Positions 23,078-33,694 of a stretch of 64,000 bases of DNA are shown in pieces (position 1 is the stretch's first letter; each line of letters begins with the position of its first letter). Source of the stretch: Escallonia rubra. Taxonomy: Eukaryota; Streptophyta; Magnoliopsida; Escalloniales; Escalloniaceae. The position numbers and the translations under genes are program-made. Under the pieces are notes generated by a model that saw only the letters and a list, made by a program, of their open reading frames with translations, was not told the origin of the DNA and searched no databases. Location of the stretch: NCBI GenBank assembly GCA_033065855.1, contig JAVXUO010001608.1, positions 115,926-179,925 of the forward strand. The letters run 5' to 3'.

Positions 23078-25035
23078 GAGCGGAGTAATATAGCCTCGAA
23101 CAACATTGTTCTTTCTTTTTCTGTTATCAAGAAAAATGCTCTGAAAAATATTTTTGGCCCTAAATGTTGAGCCGAGTGAAGAGTTTTCCGCTCAAAGTCT
23201 TCCTGCATCAACTTGCCTTCGTCTATCATTCTCCTTTTTGACACCTCCTCATGTTTCGGTTAAATGTTTTCTTAGAGCAGTAAAGTATCACCCACACATC
23301 ACATTATTCTTGATTGTTTGACCTGATCTAGATCGCCGTAGTTGATCACATGATTCTTGGCTTCTTGATTCATCTCATCAGTTGAGTTGCCCGCATTGAC
23401 CATCTACCATCCCATGTGAGCCTGTGGCATAGAACAGCTACTTGAACATGACCAATTAGTCTTGGTTGTAAGTTGTAACCATTACATCCTGTTATCACTA
23501 GTCAATGTTAATGGTTAACACAATTGTAGATCCTCTAGCTGTGATATTCTCAAGCAAGATAGCACTGATCCACCGTGTATTATGCAAGATAGCCCTCAGC
23601 TCTTTTCGATCTATGGCTTGTAATAATGTCATAAAGGCGAGAAATTCCCAAGTGCAATAGTTGCAACGTAACGAGTGGAAAGAGGTACTTTGATGGCTCA
23701 ATATCAGTAAATTCTACATTCAAAATCAAGATACTGTATAAATAAGGATCCAAGAGTATTTTCAGGGATTCAGGAATATTTTCACACAGATACGGTCGGC
23801 TATACCTATAAATGAAGACCCCAAGCTTTTTTTCCCCGTAAATCCTCCTATGTTTAGGTGATAATGGAGTCGGTGTAAAGTTCAGTGCATATACACTTTT
23901 GCAGGCACCCACACAATGAGACCGTCTGTAACACATAAGAATGGCAGTTCGAATTGTACTCCTTCAGTCCTTCCTGAACTATTTAAGACTTCAGAGCACA
24001 AAAACTAGCTAATTAGCACCGATACAAAAGTCAGGATCACTCAACTCTTTTAATTGTAGGTCTGGATAGCACTTTTAAAATTTCAAATCTTAAATGAGCA
24101 GTTTCAAAAAAACGAAACGAGTTACAAATCATATTTCAATACAACTGTTCAAAATTAAGAAACGAACAAAACATGTTCAAATATCATATGAAAACAAAAA
24201 AACGTACACTATTTTCTAACACATCTAACGAAGGTAAGAAATATATATATTCGTAACGAAGGAACAACAACAAATCATATATTCTCAAGAACCCGAAATT
24301 TAAGAACGTGAATAATTCAAGAGGCGCAAGTAGGACTGAACACAAGGACGTTTATGGGGCGTGCAAGCGCAGACTGCGGAGGTGGGGCGAAAGCCGAAAG
24401 GGGGGTCTGACAGGCCAAATGAACCAACTGTTGGGTGCATTTGGTAGCTTGAAATTAACTGCTTCAAGTCTTAAAAGAGATCATAAGAGCTTGTGATGCA
24501 CAAAAGTGAAGTGACAAGCCACTTCTGCAGACAGTGCAAGTAAGTAAGGTATCCCCAAGAATGTGTCAAGGCCCTTGCTTCGGTCACTTGTCGCCCTCGT
24601 GACTGCACTGCACATTAACAATCATACTCGAGATGAGAACTTAAAAAAGAGTATTTCTTGGTGTACGAGTGAATCTAATGTCCAAACTTTGAAACAAAGT
24701 TTGCAGACATCTGAATTCTGATCACTCTGACTCACTCCCAGCCGACCAAGTGCATTCCATTGGTCATGGAAGTGTGCTTGCGCACATTGGAGATACTGTT
24801 TTCCAAAACTACGTCTGGAATAGTTTATTAGGGTTTTTATAACATGGCTCTGTTACAAACATCAAGAGAAGTAAGCCCAAGATGCATGTTCCCAAGGACA
24901 CCTGGAAAATTAAGTCCCGGCATGTACTGGAATCAACTCGAGAACTTTGAATTTCACTAGATATATGGCTCTCTCTATGTGACAGAAAAACGCTATTTCA
25001 CTCATACAATACCCCATTTTCTTTTTGACACAAAG

Positions 25036-25077
25036 CAAAAGTGCCATTCAGCCTATGACGGGAAGATGGCACTTTTG
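25036..25077 (+). repeat. Perfect 12-bp hairpin (CAAAAGTGCCAT / ATGGCACTTTTG)
   Basis: Twelve-base inverted repeat with an 18-base loop in non-coding DNA. Too short for a typical plant miRNA precursor; function unknown. Confidence 0.8.
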
Positions 25078-25376
25078 TTGTTTCTAAATTTGACATTTTT
25101 CAAAACATGAAAAGGTGGGCCATATATATATTGAATCAAAAATGATACGGAGTTAAGCTTAAGTCTGTATTTGAAAATTTGTATACAAGTGGAATTTTTT
25201 CATAGAACATATGAAAATACTTGTATTTTGGACATTCTCTATGAAGGTTATCCATAGAGAATGAATTGGTTCAAATATTATATATGGAGATTATTCTGGG
25301 GAGTTTTTTCTCTCCTAAAAAAAAACTCGCAAACAAGCTAATAAGACGGTGTTTGGGATAATTAATAGTCTAATAA

Positions 25377-26102
25377 GAGGGTGTTTAGGATTGATTATAA
25401 AATGGTCAAACCTGATTAAATTCGGATTAAATTAGTTTTGAAGTGTTTGGCAAAAAAAAAGTAAACTGATTAAATCAGCTCCAATGTGTTCAAAACTGAT
25501 TAAATCCAGAATTCTCATTTTTCTTGGATTCTGATTTGATCAGTTTTGTGAATCAAGTTTTACCAAAAGAATTACCAAAATATCTTTACACATACATAGA
25601 CATCAAATACTCCCTTTGAATTTGAATACACTATATGGTACTTTTGACATACTAAACCTACTTTAATCTCTTTTTATCCAAAAACTTTCAACAACTTTTA
25701 GAGACCATTTGTGATTAATTCTTAAAAGTAGATTTTGATTAAATTGTAATCAGTTTCTAAAATCAGCTTTAATCCATTTTAAGCATAATAGATTAAAAGT
25801 TGTTGAAGGTATTTGGATAAAAAGAGATTAAAGTAGATTTAGTGTAGCAAAATTACTATATAGTATATTCAAACTGAAATTGAGCATTTAATATTTTTTT
25901 ATATGTAATGATGTTTTGGTAAATCACTTGGTCAAACCTGATTCTCCAAAACTGATTAAATCTTAATCCAAGAAAATGAGGATCATGAATTTAATCAGTT
26001 TTGAGTATATTCGAGCAGATTTTTTTTCTCAAACACTTCAAAACTGATTTAATCTGAATTTAATCAGGTTTGATCAGTCTAAAATTAATCACAAACACCC
26101 TC
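25377..26102. mobile_element. 726-bp long-inverted-repeat (foldback-like) element
   Basis: Starts GAGGGTGTTTAGGATTGATT and ends in the reverse complement of GAGGGTGTTTGTGATTAATT. The two arms, about 300 bp each (25377-25690 and 25806-26102), pair along nearly their whole length with substitutions and small indels, leaving a loop of about 115 bases. A reversed copy of the loop sequence lies just outside the right arm (about 26106-26205). Flanks are TAA and TTA, so a Tourist-like 3-bp target site is possible but not proven. AT-rich and non-coding. Confidence 0.75.
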
Positions 26103-26284
26103 TTAATCTATTATCTTAAAATGGATTAAAACTGATTTTATAAACTAATTTAGATTTAATCAAAATCTACTTTTGAGAATCAATCCTAAATAGCCTCTAA
26201 GATATGATTAAATATTAATGTAGATGTTTATATTTAAGTATGTATCGCCTATATTATTGTTTAAATATTAATCTGACCATATAG

Positions 26285-26800
26285 CTCATACTTTGAGAAG
26301 ATTATAGGTAATCCAACTTTCAACTTTCAAGACTATTGAGATTTCTAGAGTATTTTAGTACACTTTTATTTGAGAACGTATAATATATTGATTGTGGATT
26401 ATTACCTTTCTCTTTGCTTTTTGAAATATGCTCGAATAAATCCAACCATGAACAAATTTAGATATGGACCGGTAATGTAACAACTTGATGAACAATACAA
26501 TTCAAGTTTAATCCAAAGATTTACTAACAAATGGGATTTACATGGATTCTAATCCCATCCATTGAGATTATAAATAATCTAACTTTCAACTTTCAAGACT
26601 ATGGAGATTTTTAGAGTCTTTTTGTATGTTCTTATTTGAGTACATATCACTGATTTGGATTATTAAAAGCCTTTTTCTTTTTGAATAGGGTTGAATAAAT
26701 CTAACTCCGAACAAATTTGGACATGAATCGATAATGTAACAACTCGATGAAAAATACAATCCAAGTGTGATCCAAGATTTACTAACAAGTTTCGTGGAGC
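26285..26800 (+). repeat. Diverged ~250-bp direct duplication
   Basis: AACTTTCAACTTTCAAGACT occurs at about 26310 and 26581, and the following ~200 bases match in order (GAACAAATTTAGATATGGAC versus GAACAAATTTGGACATGAAT, then AATGTAACAACT and AAGATTTACTAACAA in both). The copies are clearly diverged, so the duplication is old. Confidence 0.8.
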
Positions 26801-27904
26801 AAATGACATTCATATTTGTGAATTTACATCCGCTACTTCAATATTTAGTTCCTAAACTGATAGTCCCATTTTGTACCACTTTTTTTTTTTTATAAAATAG
26901 TCAAAACTGCAATTTATATGACCCATCAGTATGAGGATTCTGAACTCGGGAGCTCAAGTTCATACCCCAAGGTCCTTTGCCACTCCACCACCCCTTGAGT
27001 TTGAAGAATGATGTTAATGCACTAGTGTAAATTGTTAATAATCAATGTGTTCCTCATGTACTTGTTCACGTCTTTCTTAGACAAACTACCAAGGGCTTAT
27101 ATGTATATTTGTTAAACGAGAGAATGGTATTACATAATAATGTAGAACACAGAGTTTCCTAGTTTGGCCTTATCGCGTCACATATTTAAGAGTTACATAA
27201 GAACATATCTCATTTAATACAAAAGTTGTTGGCCCCTGAATAAATTGCAGATATATTACACGTTGTTATTTAGAAGTATCACTGATACACGAAAACAAAA
27301 TAACATAAATAAACATGTGGATCATTAGATCTAGTTACACAGCACTGTCCTCGTCTACAGAATCCTGATGGAAACCGACTTGAGCATGACATGCAAAACC
27401 TGCTTAAGATATTGCTTCATTCATTTTGGTAGGCTGAAGGCTGAAGATGAGCAAGGCTATAATAATTTAAAAATAGATACTAAGTCGTACAAGATATGTG
27501 TAATGTGACAAGGATACCTTCCTGGCACAGTTACAATATTAATGTTTTCTCTATAATTATCTTTTCTTGTAAATATGAGAATGCCTAGCTCCATTGTTAA
27601 AATATGCATAACTCGTGTGAAAACAATGCCTATTTCGAATGGTTGTACCGTAAGTTATGCTTGTTGGGTTTATACATGATACTCACATAAAGAATTGGGG
27701 ACATGTATACAAAGTAGTATAAATTAAGATATTTCCAAAATTAAAGAAATATTCCAAAAAATGAAAACTAATATCGTATTGTACTATATTGTCCAATTGT
27801 ATAGTTCCCTAAATTGCCTCATCAAGTGTGGGATGGGACGGGGAAAAGCTCCAACTAGACCTATAAATTGTAGTCCGAAGCAATGGCATTAAGCATTAAT
27901 AATA
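26801..27904. other. Intergenic, no gene seen
   Basis: AT-rich; a T-run at 26879-26892 is followed by a block seen often near plant retroposon ends (CAAAACTGCAATTTATATGA), also weakly present at about 49195. No gene supported. Confidence 0.4.
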
Positions 27905-29222
27905 ATAAGATTGCTTACACATATGTCCCCTAAGTTTATGATGAAATTATGGTCAACGATATTGAAGCTGAAAATGTAACAATATGTGACCAATGACATA
28001 AAATTTGTGTTAGCCATGTCCATCTGACATTGAACTGTTAAAAAGTGTATTTTTCTGCTGATGTCGTCGATATATATTTTGAAAAACGCTAATTCAGTAT
28101 ACCCTTAACCCACCAATGCTTTATGGCTTAAGTTACCACCGTCAACCCTTCGCGCAAAACACGCTTAAGCCACCACCCTTATCGATCCACCACCATAGCC
28201 ACCATCCTCAACCCTTTGCTTCATTGCTTCCCCCACACTCATTCGTAACCGTCATTTTCAACCAAACCCCACACCATTACTGCCACACACATCAAATTAA
28301 CATCACTAGCATCCATAACCGCCACGACCACCACCAGGTACCAATCGACCACCATAGCCACCACTCTTACTAGACCCATTATCATTACATGTAGATCCAT
28401 GTACACTAGATCTGTGGGAGCACTGTCTCAAATATCTTCACACCCCATAAAACCTCCATGCATTTTATCAACGCACCATGAACCTTCTCTATCTGCGTAT
28501 CATTGAGTTGATGATGATTTTGTTGACAAGCTGATCGACGACACAACTGATATGGCCGAAAGAGGTGATGATGGTGGTGGTGGTGGTCGGGGTGCATGGA
28601 GATGAAATGATGGCAGTTAGGGTTTAAGTTGATGGAATAACCATGTAGAGGTGTAGGTGGTCTATGTTCGAGTGATGTTGAAGGTGGGAGTGGTGGTGAT
28701 TGGGTAAGAGCCGCCTCCGTGCAGAGGCAGTAACATATTAAGGTTTGGTTGATGGGGCTATAGTGCAAGGGTGACATCAAATTGAGGTTTGGTCGGTGGG
28801 GCTGTCGTGCAGAATTGGTGGTGGTGTTGGCAATGGACAGGCTGCGTGGGACAATTGCTATCAGGGTTTGGTCTGAGGGGCTGCCAAGTGGTAGTGGTGG
28901 TGATGGTTGCCTTGTTAGGGTGGAAGCAGGTCAGTAAGTGGGTAGCTTCGAGTTGCTTTGGTCGGGGGTGTCAACTCCCTAAGTAAAAGGGGAGTGAATG
29001 ATTCTGATGGTGTAAGCAGTGAGTGTGGGTCGCCGTCGATGGGTGGTGGCGGTGTCTTTGCTTCCAATAGCGTTATCTTCCAAGTCCAAGTTATGGGCTA
29101 GAAAGCCATTATGTCAAGATAGTAATGTAGATTAGAATTCGGTCGGATTAAATAATGTCACTGATATTTGTCCAAACTTAAATACATTCTATCATAACTT
29201 CGAGGAGATAAATGTAATTAAT
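27905..29222. mobile_element. Probable decayed TIR element with CCACC / GGTGG interior
   Basis: Left end (about 27913, TTACACATATGTCCCCTAAG) and the reverse complement of the right end (about 29215, ATTACATTTATCTCCTCGAA) are similar over some 60 bases, suggesting old terminal inverted repeats. Inside, the left third is rich in CCACC/CCATC and the right half in GGTGG/GATGG, so the two parts are partly complementary. No intact gene; His/Pro-rich open frames come from this composition. Could be a Mutator-like element with captured sequence. No target duplication seen. Confidence 0.4.
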
Positions 29223-29359
29223 CATTTGTAATATTTTTCACCCGGTGGCAAGGAAAACAAGACACACGAATGACACGTGAATGATCACCGAATGACACGT
29301 GTGAGGATGCTTGCCAGACCTTTTCTGCGGCATCCACGTGAGTAGGAATGGAGGCTGTT

Positions 29360-30535
29360 ACGTGATTGCCACCATGGCCGCCCCACCGTGCTCCCGCTCG
29401 CGTGGGGCGGCAGCCTCTCCGGCGTGTCGTCTTGTTTTTCCTTGATTTCGTCTTGTGTGGTGGTAGCATTATGGCTTGATCAATGGGTGGCCGGCGAAGC
29501 CACGGATGGGCGGATGGTAGCGGAGCGCGTCCCACCAGATCTGATCGGAGACGGCGAGCTCTCGGTAGTCTCCGATCTCGATCGATCTTGGTAGATCCAA
29601 ACAGATCTGGCCATTTCGTCTTCTTTTGCACCTTCACCGGAGCTTCGCCGGCGGTGATCGGAATTACGCCGTCGGTGATCGGAATTATGCCGGCGGTGAC
29701 CGGAATTTCGCCGGCGGTACTTGAATGACATTTCTAAAAACTCCTTCATTTTTTATGCTCTTCATTCCTATCTGTTCCCTGCTGCACATTGGTGGATATG
29801 GGGTTTGTGGTTGGTTGTGTGATCTTTGGTAGTTGCAGGATGGCTTGGTTTTGAAGGGGCTTAGCCATAGGTTTTGGATTGTTCGGTGGATCCTGGGGTC
29901 TTGGGCAGGTGGGGTGGGGGGGATAAGGTCTCGGGGGTGGGGTGGGGTGCGCTCTGTTGGGAAAAAAAGGGGGGTTTCGAGGCTTTGGGTGGGGGGGTTG
30001 GGGTGGGGGAGCTCTGTCTGGGGTTCGGACAATCTGTTCTTGGGTTAGGGAGGGGGGGGGGGTTTCCTTTCGGTGATTTAGCGTCCTGTGTCTACCGTGA
30101 TCTGTTGTGGGTGAGTAGTGTTGTTCTCCGCCATGTCCGGTGGAAGTTGGTTCAGATTTGAGAAAAGGATAGTAGAAGGTTTAAATTTGCGGTGTTGATG
30201 ATCTTGGTGGTGTGCTGCACCGTATTTAACGGTTTGCTCACCTTTGGTTCGTGCGGTTCCCGTTGTCTGCTCTATTGTTACCACGTTACTCTTGTGCCTT
30301 TTTTATTTTTATGTTTCGTTTGTTTTGGTTTGCTAATCTGTAAATTGGGCATGTTACTTTAAGTTGAGTTAAAGTGTAGGATTTGCTCTGCTTTAGTTCA
30401 ATTGTAATGTGTATAAGTTTACGAGGTTAGTTGTTATAAATTTCTGTGTACACAGAGTCACGGGTTTGTCACCTTATGCCGTTTGGCGATTTGCTGATTG
30501 CTATCAATGCTATCAATCGATCTTATCAAAAAAAT
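29360..30535 (+). mobile_element. LINE-like non-autonomous retroposon, copy A
   Basis: Related to the minus-strand copy at 47913-49068. Both begin with GCCGCCCCACCGTGC close to GCCTCT and GGGGCGG, both contain a CGCCGGCG..GTGATCGG block, and both end with a similar 3' part (AAGTGTAGGATTTGCTCTGC then TTCAATTGTAATGTG here). This copy ends in TTATCAAAAAAA at 30535. It has no long frame of its own. The left border is approximate and no target duplication was found. Confidence 0.65.
29644..29720 (+). repeat. 21-bp minisatellite, about four units
   Basis: Units of the form TTCGCCGGCGGTGATCGGAA: four in a row with single-base changes, the last truncated. Located inside retroposon copy A; copy B has a single related block. 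Confidence 0.9.
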
Positions 30536-32722
30536 GAACAAGGTAAGGTGCTCCGTAGCACTGTTATCCAATTGGAAGCTGCCACCTTAATTGGCCAGCT
30601 CTTCTCACGTGCCCTTCTGCTCCAACTGATTCCAGCCTCGCTGAGCCATCACGTGCACTTTTGGGCCAATTTTCTTTTGGCGCTGGTCGTTTTCTTGACG
30701 CTTTATAGTAGCGTCGGCCATTTGTTTTCTCCTTTAACTTGGTGCTTTATTCACGTGAATTGTCGTAATTAGATTTTTTTTTTCCTTTTTGTAAGTCGCT
30801 GTATATTTTTTTTCAGTACAGAGTAAGGATTTTTATACCTTTTAATGACATTTTTTTAGTTTTACATTCTGACAAAAAAAGTGCAAGTAAATTATCAAAA
30901 GTTAACGTTTTTGAATAAATAACTTTCTTTTCCTGCGTTTGTTTATTTAATGAGTAAAAGTACAAGTAGGGTACGATGATCAACCCTAATTTGTCAGGGA
31001 TTTTGAGAAGTTTAAAAGTACCTTTTTAATTTTCAAAAGTTGGCGAGTAAGTGTTGGACAATAATAAGTGTTTTTTAATCTAAATTCTAAGCAAAAACTA
31101 TAATGTGCTTTAGCAAAAAAAGCAAAGAGTGGATTTATTTTGGCATTACCACTTGTTCAAAAGCAATTATAGCACCAAGTTACCCCCCCCAACCCGAATT
31201 AGCGTTACCATGATGCGTGATGAACATTCTGAGGACGGGAAGAAGAAGATGGACTAATGTGAAAAATATATCTATTTTTTTATGTCTAAATTGTGGCTAA
31301 AGTCACTTTAAATTGACACAATAGGCATTCGAAATCGTTTCCAAAACTTAAGTGGAGCATAAATGGTGTCTTATATCAAAAAGTGTAATTGACATAATTT
31401 ATAAAATTTCATATATAAAATACTTTTTTGATCGACAGTTATGTCTCTTCCATCCATCAAATTATCTCAAGAAAATTCTTAAGATCATTATTCCTTACAA
31501 AGTAAATGATCTTTTTTTTAATCATAGTAGTTACACTATATATATGCGTGCTTTGGCACTCCCAATTGCACAATCAGGATTTGCCCCCGATAAATATTAC
31601 CTCTGATAAGTAATGCCAAGTTGGCTAGATTATAAATACAAGTGGACCGGACAATCTAATGTGGCAACTAAGAAATGACAAAAATATCAATACTCAACCT
31701 TAAATCTCGGGTTAATTATACATGTGTCACCGAAGTTGGAGTATAATGCTACAACCAAGTACATACGATTTGGAAAGTGAAAACTTTATGGCCTAAAACA
31801 CCAAACATTGTTTCAATCTTGCCCATCTGATATTGACCCATTGGAAAAAGTGTGCTCTTTAGCTCATACAATCAAATTGTATTTTTAGTAATATCAATAT
31901 AGTCCTAATAAAATATGAACAAACTGTGGCTCCTACTCCGGTCGTAGGAATTTTTTTCCAACTCCGTGTATAATGACAATTAATAGTCACAAAATGTTTC
32001 TAGTGGCTTTTCTTCTAATACTTTCAGCGACAACTATTAGTAGCATTTTTTAATGTCACTAAATAAAAGTCACTAGAAACATTTAGGGACGATTGATTGT
32101 CGCTATATAGGGGATATGAAGAAGATTCCTCTAACCGATGTAGTAGCCAATTTTTTTTCCATAAAATATAGATATATACTTGTTCATAACCTCTAATCTT
32201 GAACTTGATTTAAAAATACCAATACAATCTTTATACTTTCAGATCAAGCTCGGTTGGTATATTGAGAATGAACTAAACAAGAACGAAATAAGCCGATTTT
32301 AAGAATATGCTTACGAACAGCTCTGTTCATTTGAAAAACATTATTGGAAAATTGACTTGAGAGAATGAAGTCAATGAAGAAAAAACATAGAGGAAAGGGG
32401 GAAAAAAAATGAGAGAATGAAAACTTATATGTGAGAAATATTAAAACCATAAAAGCCTAGACAAGAAGGAAAAGTGAAGCTTTCTCATACTTTTATGTAT
32501 CGATATCTCACTGTCTTTAATTGAAATTGTACGAAGTTATGTGCATCTTAATGTTGAGATTTTTGTATCCTTCAGATTGAGTACGTTTTATGTAGTTCAT
32601 GGCCTCACCATTTAGAGAAGATCTTCTAAGTCTTTTATTTATTTTGTTTCACTTTAAGTTTCTTCCGACCATTTTTCTCGTAAAAAATGAACAAAAACTA
32701 AAATGCAATCTCAAAGAGTAAT
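30536..32722. other. Intergenic, no gene seen
   Basis: AT-rich. It holds a small MITE at 31973-32103 and near 31712 a GGTTAATTATACATGTGTCA end resembling TIR elements. Open frames are short and without recognisable motifs. Confidence 0.45.
31973..32103. mobile_element. 131-bp hairpin MITE
   Basis: ATGACAATTAATAGTCACAA on the left pairs with the right end, whose reverse complement starts GCGACAATCAATCGTCCCTA. The arms share AAATGTTTCTAGTG and continue for about 50 bases. TATA-like flanks on both sides may be a target duplication. Confidence 0.65.
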
Positions 32723-33591
32723 TGTTGGACATCGTTTCTAAAAATTAATATAATTTCTATGCAAGCTCACAATTGAGTAAATAAAATCATAAGAACATTT
32801 TTACCTCTTAGTTGTGAGTACGAGAAACACGTTTACCTCAATCCTCTTAGAAACGCAACGTTGTTCTTATCATGTGAGGTACCATCAAGGGTTCGAAGGA
32901 TCAACCTTGAACACCTTCGAAACAAGTATACTAGTACTGGGTTGAGGCGCGGACTAAATCGCTCTCTTTAAAACGGTTTGCTCCCCTACGGAGTATACCG
33001 GTGCAATAAGTTCCAATGCGCCGCTTCCAGGATACAACAACCCAACTCTTATTTGCTATAACTTCTCTAAGTTTGCACCACTTGGGAGAAGTTGAAGCTT
33101 CACCCAATACCCTTCTTTGCCCAACAAAAATATGACAATTGTTCTCACACTCTTAAGAGACACATGATCACGAAATCATAAACTTTTGTACACTTGTCTT
33201 TGCAATAAGACTTGTAGTTAAGAAAAATATCGATATGTGAGTAGAAAAATGTAAAGGATCAAGTCTCTTAAGACACAAGCTCTACCATATGTTGACTAGA
33301 AAATGAAAGAGCTTGTAACAAAAATACAAAAATATCTTTTTGTAAGAACTAGAAGAATGACCTTTATATATATGTCTAATTAAGTGACACAATAAATATT
33401 TATAATAAGTTATTATTATGCAAATAACTATTGTCATTAACTTTGTAATGACACTTATGGACCAATAAAAGAGACATAAAGCAAAATATTACTTAATACT
33501 TGTAACGGTACAATAATAACAAAGTAATTATTGCTTGAAAAGATATTTTACCATAATAGATAAAAGGTATTTTTATTAAAATACTCCAACA
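32723..33591 (-). mobile_element. Solo LTR, Ty1-copia type, 5-bp TSD
   Basis: An 869-bp segment with TGTTGGACATCG at one end and ATACTCCAACA at the other (TG..CA) and a perfect 5-bp direct repeat GTAAT on both sides (32718-32722 and 33592-33596). There is no internal retroelement sequence next to it, so it is a lone LTR left by recombination between two LTRs. On the minus strand a TATATATAAAGG lies near 33362-33375, a plausible LTR promoter, which sets the orientation. Confidence 0.85.
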
Positions 33592-33694
33592 GTAATTATT
33601 GTCGTATGAATGCCACTCTACTGGGGAGCAGCTAAAACCTTTTAAGATGGATAGTGTTGCCTTTATACTAGAGCTTTTCCTTTTTCTTTTCAGG

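Larger units (their letters stand above)
22480..25376. other. Intergenic, no gene seen
   Basis: The first ~130 bases are presumably the 3' UTR of the acyltransferase. A TGTTGGGAATTTTCC at 22771 looks like the start of a Ty1-copia LTR but no matching end with target duplication was found. A short hairpin lies at 25036-25077. The rest is AT-rich and featureless. Confidence 0.45.

Noticed and set aside
22771-23298. Possible copia LTR (TGTTGGG .. CCCACA)
   Set aside because: Flanking pentamers TAGTA and CATCA do not match and no internal LTR features were seen.
28116-28780. His/Pro/Thr-rich frames on both strands
   Set aside because: CCACCA composition of a decayed element; no domain or splice structure.
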